Of a stretch of 64,000 bases of DNA, positions 7,839 to 16,033 are shown one piece after another. Under the pieces are notes generated by a model, which saw only the letters and a program-made list of their open reading frames with translations, was not told where the DNA came from and made no database searches. The number at the start of each line of letters is the position of its first letter. Position 1 is the stretch's first letter. The stretch comes from Planctomycetota bacterium (GTDB lineage Bacteria > Planctomycetota > JAJSAM01 > JAJVHW01), in the NCBI GenBank assembly GCA_021414065.1, contig JAIOPE010000146.1, positions 17,064-81,063 of the forward strand, in the 5' to 3' direction. The position numbers and the translations under genes were made by a program.

Positions 7839-8297
7839 CTACTTGATCCCCTTCGATGTCAGCCAATCTGCGACCGGCACGACGTCGTCGCCGCCGTCGT
7901 CGAAGACCTTCACCTCGGAGAAGTCGGCCTTCACCACGAACGTAGCCGTGGTGATGAGGCCCTGCGGACCATTCGTGTTGACGTACACGAAGTAGTACTC
8001 GCGGTAGAGCTCGTGCATCCCCTTCGGGTCCGGCGACGACTGGACCGCCAGGTTCAACGTGACCCGGTCACCCGCAGACGCTGCCTGCGTCACCCGAAGC
8101 GACTTCAACTGCGGAGCGGCCCCGAGCACCAGGTCGAGGAGCTTCTTCGCAGTCTCCGGCGTCACATCGCGGTCGTTGTTGTGATACGTGATCATCGGGT
8201 CGCCGGTCGGAAAGTCGGTCTTCGGTGCCGACTCGAAACACGAGGTGACGAAGAGACAAGCGAGGAGTCCTGAGACGACGGCAATTCTGCGTTTCAT
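7839..8297 (-). CDS. predicted lipoprotein, unknown function
   Basis: A 152-residue protein beginning MKRRIAVVSG with a hydrophobic core and a canonical lipobox-like FVTSC at residues 16-20, so the mature form starts CFESAPK. The mature part is a compact alpha/beta domain: a helix with TPETAKKLLDLVLG, then several strands (YYFVYVNT, TTATFVVKADF) and an acidic DDGGDD loop. The ATG is supported by an AGGAGA site. It lies 10 bp after a second lipoprotein gene and 33 bp before the ankyrin gene, consistent with one transcript. No family recognised. Confidence 0.72.
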   Translation of the reverse strand: MKRRIAVVSGLLACLFVTSCFESAPKTDFPTGDPMITYHNNDRDVTPETAKKLLDLVLGAAPQLKSLRVTQAASAGDRVTLNLAVQSSPDPKGMHELYREYYFVYVNTNGPQGLITTATFVVKADFSEVKVFDDGGDDVVPVADWLTSKGIK

Positions 8298-8307
8298 GGG
8301 TTTTCTC

Positions 8308-8871
8308 CTACTTCGGCGCGGCGACCGCGACTTGGGCTTCATATGCCGTGTTGGTCCACTTCATGGGCACTCGGAACATCGCGTTGCTCTTGCCCTCCGG
8401 CACGAAGACGTAGACGACTTCCTTCAGGACGACGACCGCGCGAGAGACGTTCGCGTTCCCAGTCGTGAACTTGCACTCGTACGTCTCGCCGGGATGGATG
8501 TCGCCGACCTCGCCCGCCAGCCCGACTTCCTGAGGATCTCCAGGGATGCGCTTGCCGTCGCCGTCGAAGAGCACGGCCCCGAACTTCACGATCGACAGGT
8601 CGCAGTGCGAGGCGTTGTCCACCTTGAACGAGAACAGGCCCTGGCCCATCACGCCGCTCGCCATCGGGCTCGACGACGGCTGCGTGAACGTGACGGGAAC
8701 CGCGTCCGCGTCGAGCTTCCCCGGCGTGAGTCCGGGCGTGCCGCTGTCACCGCACGACGCAGCGGCGAACACGCCCGCGACGAGCACGGCGAGACAGAGC
8801 ACTGCGGCGCTGCGGCTTCGCGCCCGCGCCACCACCGAGTGAGTTTCGTCTCGACCATCGCCTCGCTTCAT
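8308..8871 (-). CDS. predicted lipoprotein with beta-sandwich body
   Basis: A 187-residue protein with a rather long basic start, a hydrophobic core (VLCLAVLVAGVFA) and an AAASC lipobox near residues 36-40, giving a mature N-terminus CGDSGTPG. The body is strand-rich, with the order LFSFKVDNAS, LSIVKFGAVLFD, ETYECKFTTG, AVVVLKEVVYVFVP and FRVPMKW. This resembles an immunoglobulin- or FxLYD-like sandwich of secreted proteins. It sits 87 bp after the giant secreted-protein gene and 10 bp before another lipoprotein gene. Function unknown. Confidence 0.7.
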   Translation of the reverse strand: MKRGDGRDETHSVVARARSRSAAVLCLAVLVAGVFAAASCGDSGTPGLTPGKLDADAVPVTFTQPSSSPMASGVMGQGLFSFKVDNASHCDLSIVKFGAVLFDGDGKRIPGDPQEVGLAGEVGDIHPGETYECKFTTGNANVSRAVVVLKEVVYVFVPEGKSNAMFRVPMKWTNTAYEAQVAVAAPK

Positions 8872-8958
8872 CGGAGTCTCCCTTCGTCGCGGCCGTTCGC
8901 GCCGCGTTGGTCTTTCGTCCGCCGCGGCGAACGCCGTCGAGCGGCGTCGCAGCGAGCG

Positions 8959-11900
8959 TCACTTCGCACTCGTGAGCGCCTGCAACATCACAGCGTACTG
9001 CGCCTTCACCTCGCACATGCCCTTGCCGCCGGTCATCTGCAGGATGAGCCGGTTCGCCTCGACCGGGCCGATCTCGTTCCTCGCGAATCGGTCCATCACG
9101 CCGCGCAGGTCCTGCATGTGTTGCACCGCAGTCGTGTTGGTCGCGCGCGAGAGCATCGGCACGAGCTTGGTGTCGAAGTCCTTCACCGTGCCGCGGCACT
9201 GCTCCTGCAGCGTCGCGAAGAAGCCGAACGCCGGGTGGTGCTGCGGAAGCGAGTCCACTTTGAACCCGGTGACGGCCGCAGCCTGGCCGGCCCAGGCGGG
9301 GTCCACGTTGGCGATGTCCGCGGTCTTCATCCCCTTCTTCCCGAGCCACGCGAGATCGCGGTACGCCTCGGGGTGGTCACCCGTCGTGAAGCTCACGAAC
9401 GACTCGCGCCCGGCGCTGCGGCGGGGGTCGTAGCGCATGACGTCCTTGAACGCCTTCTCGAGGTTGGTCTGGCTGACCTCGCGGAACTCGTGGAGGCCGA
9501 TCTTGTAGTTGTTCGGCCACAGGCCGTCGAGCCACGCGCGGCGCGCGGGGTTCGGAATCTGTTTGCCCAGTTCGTTCAGGATGAAGCGCGGCGGCTCGAC
9601 GACGCCGAGGTCCACGTCGATGCCCGCCTTGCCCGCACTCGCTGAGTTGCTGAAGAGCTTGTACTCCTGCTTCGCGAAGCCGAACTCGGCCTGCCTCGCC
9701 TCGAATCGCTCCTTCACCTGCTTCATCGCGAAGAAGTCGTATGCGTTGTACTGTCGCAGCAGCGTGAGATTGCCGCTCCGGCCCAGCTCATTCATGTGCA
9801 TCTTCGCGAACCAGTCCGTCTTGATGAGCTTGTAGACGTCCCCCGCCTCGCTCTGCAGGCGATCGATGTCCGCGGTCTTTGCGCCCGCCTTCGCCGCGCG
9901 CGACACGTCGGCGAGCTTCTCCTGGAACAGCTTCACCGTGTCCATGCCCTCGGCACGGCGTTTCAAGTACTGCATCTCCTGCGCGAGTTCCTTCAGCGTC
10001 TTCTTCGCGGGCGGCGCCGGGAGGTTCAGGAGCCGCCTGCCCAGCGGCTCGAATCCGTACTTCATCCCCGCCTGGAGCGCCACGGCTTTGCCGAGGACCC
10101 AACCCGCGCCGCCGAGTCCCGCACGAACCTCGTCCACCGGACCGGCCTTCGGGTCCTTGGCTTGCCGCTCGTACGCATCGAGGACGGACGTCTGATAGGC
10201 GTCCATCGCGTCGCTCGCGGCGATCGTGGCCTGGTTGAACGCCCGCAGCACCTGCTTCGCCGCCTCGCCGGGGCCGCCTTCCTGATACCCGGTGACTCCC
10301 TGGATCGCCGCGTAGCCGCAGCGCAGCCAGCCACCGCCCAGCGACAGCAGCATCAACTCCGTCTGAGCCACCGACTTCACGTTCTGCGCGCGCTCGAGGC
10401 GTTCCTCGGCGTCGATCAGCGTGAGTTGCGCCCCGGCCTGCTCCTGCTCGAGCGAGCCCATCACACGGTTGCCGAGGGTCGCGATCACCTTCTTGAACCT
10501 CGACGGGTCCCCGGTCGCGAGGCCGTCGGTCTTCACCTGACCGTCGAAGAACTTCCGCAGCGTGTCCTGCTCTTCCGGTGGCGCCAGCGCGATCAGACGC
10601 GGGCCGCGCTCGATCAGGCGGTGGATGGTGTCCCACCGGTCGGCCATCGCGCGACTCTCGGTCGCCATGACCGACAGGTTGAACTCGTCTGCCGCGGTGC
10701 GCGTGCGGGTGAAGTTGCCGGTCTGGAGCGTGGTGATGGAGTCCTGCGCGCGCTGAATCCAGTCCTGCGCCCACATGATCCGCCGGTCGAGCCCCTCCCG
10801 GTCCTCTGGCCGCGCAGTCGCGCGTTGCTGCGCGAGCGAGGCGAGATCCGACTGCTGGACCGCCATCTCCGCCTTGTAGAACTCGATCTGGTCGAGCTTC
10901 GCCTGCGCCGCCTGCTCCTCGGGCGTGAGAGTGCGCCCCGCGTCGGCGGGCTGGGCGGCGGACGGTCGAGCCGGCCGCGGCGCACTCGTTGCCGCGGCCC
11001 CGCCCGCGAGGACCACCTTCGTGCTGGGCTCCCAGTCCCAGACGTACAGGTACGTCGGCTCTTCGCCGAACTCGCACGTCTTGATGCCACTCGCCCCTTC
11101 GTCGTCGAGCGGACGCTTCGTGTTGTCGGAGCACAGCAGGTCGTACCCGATGGTGATTCGGGCAAAGGCTCGGTCCGGCCCGGGCGCCGGCGTGAATCGC
11201 AGCGCGCGGGCGTCATTGCTCGGCCCCGTCTTCTTGTGTATCCAAGCGCGGGCCTGCGCCCCACCCCGGTCGCCCGCGTCCGCCGTCGGCATCTCGAACG
11301 AGGCTCCGGTACGACCTGCGAAGACAAGGTCGCGATAGCCGTAGTCCGAAGGCAGCGGCGACTTGGAGCGCTTCTGCGCCTCCGCCAGATAGGCCGCTGT
11401 GGGCGGCGACTGGCTCACCACCGCAGACAACGAGACCGAAACTGAGCCGCCCGAGGGGATCACCGCCGGCGGCGACGACCACGTGTGTGTGCTCGAAACC
11501 CAGTGGTGTTCTTTGGTCCCGACTCCCGACTCGCTCCGCAGCGTGGCGCTGGTCGGTGAGTTGCCGCCCGCGACGAGGCGCCACGCTCCGTTCGTGTCGG
11601 ACTCCCACCGGCCCGGGGCACCGACCCGCTCCCCGAACTTCCGCGTGAAGCGCCTCTCGTCGTCTGCGGAGACCTCGTCCGCGAGCACCAGGCGAAGGCC
11701 GTCCATGATCCTCTGCTGCTCCGGCAGGCAGATGCTCTTCTGCTTGTCCCATCGCCTCTGCAGGGTCTTCGCGGCGAAGACCCGCGCATCCGCCGACGGC
11801 ACCTGCTCGGGCAGACCCATCCCGTCGCTGAAGTTCAGCCGGGCGGAGACGAACACCCAGACGTTCTCGTCGGCTCGGCCAACGTCCACGGCGTACCACT

Positions 11901-12948
11901 CATAGCGATCCCGGCCCTCGCGACGACTCCATTCGTTTCCGCTCGGGTACGCGTACTCCGCCACGAAGTGGATGGCGTCAAATCCGGAGAACCGCGTCTT
12001 CTCGATGACGGACGAGCCCGGGACGAACGACTCGGGCGCGTTCTGCAGTTCGAGCTTGGAGCTCCGGCCGTCGGCGTGGCGGTAGAACGCATCGGTCCGG
12101 AGCCGGCCCATGTCGATGTAGGGCTCGTTCACGACCCGGCACTTGACCTCAGTCCAGACATGCCCCGTGTCGCCGGCCCGGAACTCGAGCGACGGCATCA
12201 CGTAATCGACCTCGCCGCCCGGCGGGTCCAGGAAGACGCTGCGGTCCTCTTCCCGCGTGGGGTGGAGATACCGGCCGTACACGTGGGCCTCTTCGTTCCA
12301 CGGCAGCGGCGGCTCGTCCCACTCGACGCGTACGTAGCGTCCCGTCGGCGCGAGGACGGCGGCGAGGGCGTCCTCGTGCGCCTTGCGGCGGCGGCGCGCC
12401 GACTCCTCGGCGTCGGGCGGGTCGCCCAGAGCGACGATCTGCTCGACGACCTTCGTGAGCGCGCTGTTCAGCGTCTCCATCTCGCGCCGCGCGAGTTCGG
12501 CCTCGTCCATCGCCCGTGCGAGGTCCTCGGCGCTGCCGACGGCGACCGCCGTGGCCGCCGCGTGCTGCGCCTCGTCGAACGCAGACGCCACCGCGGAGAT
12601 CGCGTCGCGGACTTGCAGGAACTGGCCGAGCAGCGGATTCAACTTGTTGAAGTAGTCGATCACCTTCGGCGTGCAGAACTGGAAGAGCGGGCGCCACTTC
12701 GCCTGGAACTTCTTCTCGTCGTCGGGAGTCAACTCGCCGTAGACGAGTCGCATCGACTCCATCGCGAACGACACTGCGCCCGCGAACTGCGCCGGCGTGA
12801 CGCGGTTGACGTCGAGGAAGGGCGGGATCTCCGCGGGCGGCGCGGCGGGGCGTTCGTCGGCACGAAGCTCGGCAGGTGGTCCCCCGCAGAGCGCAACGCA
12901 GACCAGCACCGCGGACGCGACGCCCCGCACGGCGCCGTGCAACGTCAC
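8959..12948 (-). CDS. giant secreted protein with C-terminal NTase-like domain
   Basis: A 1329-residue protein of unknown function. I chose the GTG at 12948, which yields a compact signal peptide (TLHGAVRGVASAVLVCVALCGG) and has an AGCGGG element upstream; a GTG 25 codons earlier and one 6 codons later are possible. Order: residues 1-30 export signal; 40-180 helical; 190-640 mixed, strand-rich and Trp-rich; about 650-720 Pro/Ala linker; 720-1060 long helices, part coiled coil; 1060-1329 a globular domain. The last region holds NSx8DVD at residues 1101-1113 and PEAY about 92 residues later, mirrored in the other giant protein (22659-26552). Two lipoprotein, two zinc-ribbon and one further lipoprotein genes follow on the same strand, so this probably heads an operon. 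Confidence 0.78.
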   Translation of the reverse strand: MTLHGAVRGVASAVLVCVALCGGPPAELRADERPAAPPAEIPPFLDVNRVTPAQFAGAVSFAMESMRLVYGELTPDDEKKFQAKWRPLFQFCTPKVIDYFNKLNPLLGQFLQVRDAISAVASAFDEAQHAAATAVAVGSAEDLARAMDEAELARREMETLNSALTKVVEQIVALGDPPDAEESARRRRKAHEDALAAVLAPTGRYVRVEWDEPPLPWNEEAHVYGRYLHPTREEDRSVFLDPPGGEVDYVMPSLEFRAGDTGHVWTEVKCRVVNEPYIDMGRLRTDAFYRHADGRSSKLELQNAPESFVPGSSVIEKTRFSGFDAIHFVAEYAYPSGNEWSRREGRDRYEWYAVDVGRADENVWVFVSARLNFSDGMGLPEQVPSADARVFAAKTLQRRWDKQKSICLPEQQRIMDGLRLVLADEVSADDERRFTRKFGERVGAPGRWESDTNGAWRLVAGGNSPTSATLRSESGVGTKEHHWVSSTHTWSSPPAVIPSGGSVSVSLSAVVSQSPPTAAYLAEAQKRSKSPLPSDYGYRDLVFAGRTGASFEMPTADAGDRGGAQARAWIHKKTGPSNDARALRFTPAPGPDRAFARITIGYDLLCSDNTKRPLDDEGASGIKTCEFGEEPTYLYVWDWEPSTKVVLAGGAAATSAPRPARPSAAQPADAGRTLTPEEQAAQAKLDQIEFYKAEMAVQQSDLASLAQQRATARPEDREGLDRRIMWAQDWIQRAQDSITTLQTGNFTRTRTAADEFNLSVMATESRAMADRWDTIHRLIERGPRLIALAPPEEQDTLRKFFDGQVKTDGLATGDPSRFKKVIATLGNRVMGSLEQEQAGAQLTLIDAEERLERAQNVKSVAQTELMLLSLGGGWLRCGYAAIQGVTGYQEGGPGEAAKQVLRAFNQATIAASDAMDAYQTSVLDAYERQAKDPKAGPVDEVRAGLGGAGWVLGKAVALQAGMKYGFEPLGRRLLNLPAPPAKKTLKELAQEMQYLKRRAEGMDTVKLFQEKLADVSRAAKAGAKTADIDRLQSEAGDVYKLIKTDWFAKMHMNELGRSGNLTLLRQYNAYDFFAMKQVKERFEARQAEFGFAKQEYKLFSNSASAGKAGIDVDLGVVEPPRFILNELGKQIPNPARRAWLDGLWPNNYKIGLHEFREVSQTNLEKAFKDVMRYDPRRSAGRESFVSFTTGDHPEAYRDLAWLGKKGMKTADIANVDPAWAGQAAAVTGFKVDSLPQHHPAFGFFATLQEQCRGTVKDFDTKLVPMLSRATNTTAVQHMQDLRGVMDRFARNEIGPVEANRLILQMTGGKGMCEVKAQYAVMLQALTSAK

Positions 12949-13206
12949 CTGCCCGCTCTGCTGGCCGCCACGCGCGCGTCGCAACCGTCGTTGAACATCG
13001 GCACGTTCGACATCTCTCCCCACGTTCGACGGCGGCGAGGTGTCGGTCTATGACGTGGATCATCGAGAAGCGCCACACTGTCCGGTCGTGCGGCGATGCG
13101 AAGCGTCCCACGCAGTTGCACCAGCGTGACCGCAATCGCTCTCGCATGGAGTGTCCGCGGTGCCCGGGGTGCCCGAACTCCGCACGGCGACTCGGATCGG
13201 AGACGG

Positions 13207-15849
13207 CTACCGACTCCAGGTCCTAGACGCCGCTGTCGGGCGGCGCATCTCCACGGTCGTCGAGAACTCGGCGCTGGATTCTCCGGTGGCGACTCGAAGC
13301 TCAACCCGCATCGGTGATTTCACGGAGCCGTCGTCGGGAAGCGCACCCGGGACCAGACCTTCGCAGACGATCGAGAACGTGCGAGTCCGGCCGGTGTAGA
13401 CGAACCGAGCCGACGCGCCGGCGCCGAGATCGGCGTCGTACTTCACGACGCTCGCCGCGCCCGATCCGCGAACGCTGCGCGATGTCGCGGGAAGCGAGAA
13501 CGAGGCACCGCCAACCGTGACGGCGAGGTCCCCGGTCGGGACGAACGCCGCGTCGCGTACGGCGTCGAGTGCGCCTGCCACGCGAACCGACTGGCGGCCA
13601 CCGGTCTTGATCCGCACGCGCGCGTCCTGAGCGATGAACGCGCCATTGACGAGACCGTCGCGCGTGTAGCGATAGCTGCCGCGGGTGGTGCTGTCGGCGA
13701 CGGTCTTCCAGTCGAACGGAATGGTCGCGATTCCGTCCGCAGTGCCGACCGTAGTGCCGATCGAGGTTCCCTCGACGCTGACGCGCACGTCGCGGTTGAT
13801 CGTCCCGGATCCGTATGTCGGGTCGAGTCCCGCAACGGCTCGCAGGTCCACGCGGGCGACGCTCGCCTTGAACCGCCGCGTCGCGGCATCGAGTCGTACG
13901 GACCAAACCGGCACGGTCCCCGCGGCCGAAGCCGCGCGACCGCGGGCGTCGAGCGTCGTGCGAACGAACTCGGTGCCCCCCAGCGAGAGCGAGAACGTCG
14001 CGCCATCGGTCGCCCGGCCGGCCTGCACATTCAAGGCGCCGCTCAGCGTGAACGAGTCGGCATCGACGCCGTCCGCGTGCTTCCTCCAGTCGATCGCGAA
14101 GGCCGCGGCGTCGGCGAACAGATCGCCGTCGTCGGTCGTCTCCGGCTGCGCGACGGAGGTGCTCTTCACAGCGAAGAGCGTGACCGCCGCGATCGGCGAC
14201 AGCGCGACGCCGCCCGCCGCCGCCGGATCCGCTACGCGCCACTGGAACCACATCGACTCACCGTCGCGGGAGCGGTCGTCGGGAAGCGGGAACGGCATCG
14301 TCGCGTACCCTCCACTCGCGATCGTGACCGGCCCGACGAGCGTCTGCGGCGCCAACTGATCGCCGACCGGAGCACTCGCCGACGCCGCGAGGTACGCGGT
14401 GGCTCCGGCGAGCGCGTCACCGATGCCGAGGCGGAACTCGCTGTTCCCCAGGTACGGCGGCGTCACTGCGACCATCTTCGGTGCGGCCGACGACGTGCCG
14501 ACGCGACCGCTGCCCGCGACGGTCGGCCCGTGGGTCTTCGTCTCCGAATACGGACTCGGGTAGTCGAATGGGAACTGCTCGGCCGCCGTGCGCGGGTCGG
14601 TGAGGCCCGTCTGGAGGAACGCATCGATGTCGCCCGCGACCTGGGGCGGCAGGTTGATGCGGGCCATGATCGGGTCGATGTTGTCGGTGAACTGCACCGT
14701 GCCCGGCGCGCGCGCGTAGAACCGCAGCACGTCCGGGATGGCGGTGAGTGCCCCGTTGTGCATGAATGACTTGCGCAACGCGACCGTGCGCAACGACGGC
14801 GTCTTGAAGGACCCACGGTCGGCGTTGCTCCCGGAGATCGCCGCGCGGCCGGTGTCCTCCGCGGGCGGACGCAGGCCGATCGTGTGGAACTTCCGGTCCG
14901 TGAACTCCGGCGCCTTGTGGCAGTCGTTGCAGTGAACTGTCTGGAAGGCGTTCCACCCGCGCTGCTGCGCCGCGTTGAGCGCAGTCGTGTCGCCGTCGAT
15001 GAAGCGGTCCCACGGCGTCTGGTCCGGCACGAGGGTGCGCTCGTATGTCGCGATGGCGAATGCAATCCGCTCCGCGGTGATCGCGCCGTCGCCGTACGCA
15101 GCGGCGAAGAGATCGGGATATCGAGTCGCATCCGTGAGCACGGCGGCGACGTCCGGCGGGATGTCGCTCGACAGAGCGAGCGGTGCCGCGCCCTGCAGAC
15201 GCGCGGCCACCTCCGCCCAGGTGCGCCCGAGTCTGCCCATCTCGGTGGAGTTGAGAACGGGCCCCACGGCCTGGCTCTCGAGCGCACCGCCGGTCGCGAC
15301 GCTCACGGCGTTGGTCTGCGGGTTGACGAACTGCGGCGTCGCGCGACCGTCCCAGAAGAGCGAGTCGGCGAGGGCGCCGGAGAGGAACGACGGTGCGGTG
15401 CGCCCGGTCACCTGGGCGTCGAGCCCGAAGGATGCGTGCGGGAGGTAGTTGCCGGCGGCGTCGCGCTGCACGACGCCCGGGGATCCGAAGACGTCGTCGG
15501 CGGTGTTGAACCGGCCGTCGGCGCCCGGGTGCCGCGCGCGGCGTTCGTCGGCTCCGCCGATGTCGGGCAGGTGACAGGTTCCGCACGACATCGTGTCGTC
15601 GGCGGACAACTGCTCGTCCCAGAACAGGATCTTCCCGAGCACCCGCTTCGCTTCCGACACCGGGTTCTCGACCGGCGCAGGAACTGCCGGCAACGGCGAC
15701 GCCCAAGCGGCGACGATCGCGGCGCCGACGACCGCACCGACGCCGAGTCCCGCAAGCGCCTTCGAACGAAGCGTCCGTCGGCCGCTGATCGCAGCCGTCG
15801 GGGACTGGGTCGGATAGGTCGTCAACTGCGCGTCGTAGCGGGTCGGCAT
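13207..15849 (-). CDS. di-haem cytochrome c peroxidase/MauG family with long C-terminal beta domains
   Basis: An 880-residue protein; the ATG at 15849 has a GGAGAG site. A membrane anchor or signal lies at residues 28-50. Two haem-c motifs, CGTCH (89-93) and CNDCH (306-310), frame a bacterial di-haem peroxidase (CCP/MauG) core with ILFWDEQLS, the haem-adjacent FWDGRA, the NSTEMGR element and KTPSLRTVALR. The core ends near residue 420. Family members reduce hydrogen peroxide or oxidise protein or small substrates in the periplasm. The remaining 400 residues are strand-rich, with two related segments each opening FDWK/IDWRK-x-x-AD. They look like tandem beta-sandwich repeats that may bind a surface or partner. 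That C-terminal extension is unusual for the family. Confidence 0.85.
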   Translation of the reverse strand: MPTRYDAQLTTYPTQSPTAAISGRRTLRSKALAGLGVGAVVGAAIVAAWASPLPAVPAPVENPVSEAKRVLGKILFWDEQLSADDTMSCGTCHLPDIGGADERRARHPGADGRFNTADDVFGSPGVVQRDAAGNYLPHASFGLDAQVTGRTAPSFLSGALADSLFWDGRATPQFVNPQTNAVSVATGGALESQAVGPVLNSTEMGRLGRTWAEVAARLQGAAPLALSSDIPPDVAAVLTDATRYPDLFAAAYGDGAITAERIAFAIATYERTLVPDQTPWDRFIDGDTTALNAAQQRGWNAFQTVHCNDCHKAPEFTDRKFHTIGLRPPAEDTGRAAISGSNADRGSFKTPSLRTVALRKSFMHNGALTAIPDVLRFYARAPGTVQFTDNIDPIMARINLPPQVAGDIDAFLQTGLTDPRTAAEQFPFDYPSPYSETKTHGPTVAGSGRVGTSSAAPKMVAVTPPYLGNSEFRLGIGDALAGATAYLAASASAPVGDQLAPQTLVGPVTIASGGYATMPFPLPDDRSRDGESMWFQWRVADPAAAGGVALSPIAAVTLFAVKSTSVAQPETTDDGDLFADAAAFAIDWRKHADGVDADSFTLSGALNVQAGRATDGATFSLSLGGTEFVRTTLDARGRAASAAGTVPVWSVRLDAATRRFKASVARVDLRAVAGLDPTYGSGTINRDVRVSVEGTSIGTTVGTADGIATIPFDWKTVADSTTRGSYRYTRDGLVNGAFIAQDARVRIKTGGRQSVRVAGALDAVRDAAFVPTGDLAVTVGGASFSLPATSRSVRGSGAASVVKYDADLGAGASARFVYTGRTRTFSIVCEGLVPGALPDDGSVKSPMRVELRVATGESSAEFSTTVEMRRPTAASRTWSR

Positions 15850-16033
15850 GGTTCTCTCCTCGTCGCGCGGCGGGCCACTGGTGGCCAGTCGGCAAGACAC
15901 AACGTGCCGCAGGCATGTTGCGAAGACCTGAAGCGGCCGGAGACCGCGGTCGCGAACGGCGGTGGCAATCACCGTGGAACTCAGACTCTGCAGATCGTGA
16001 TGCAGACGAGGTACCCTGCGGTGGGAGGTCCGC

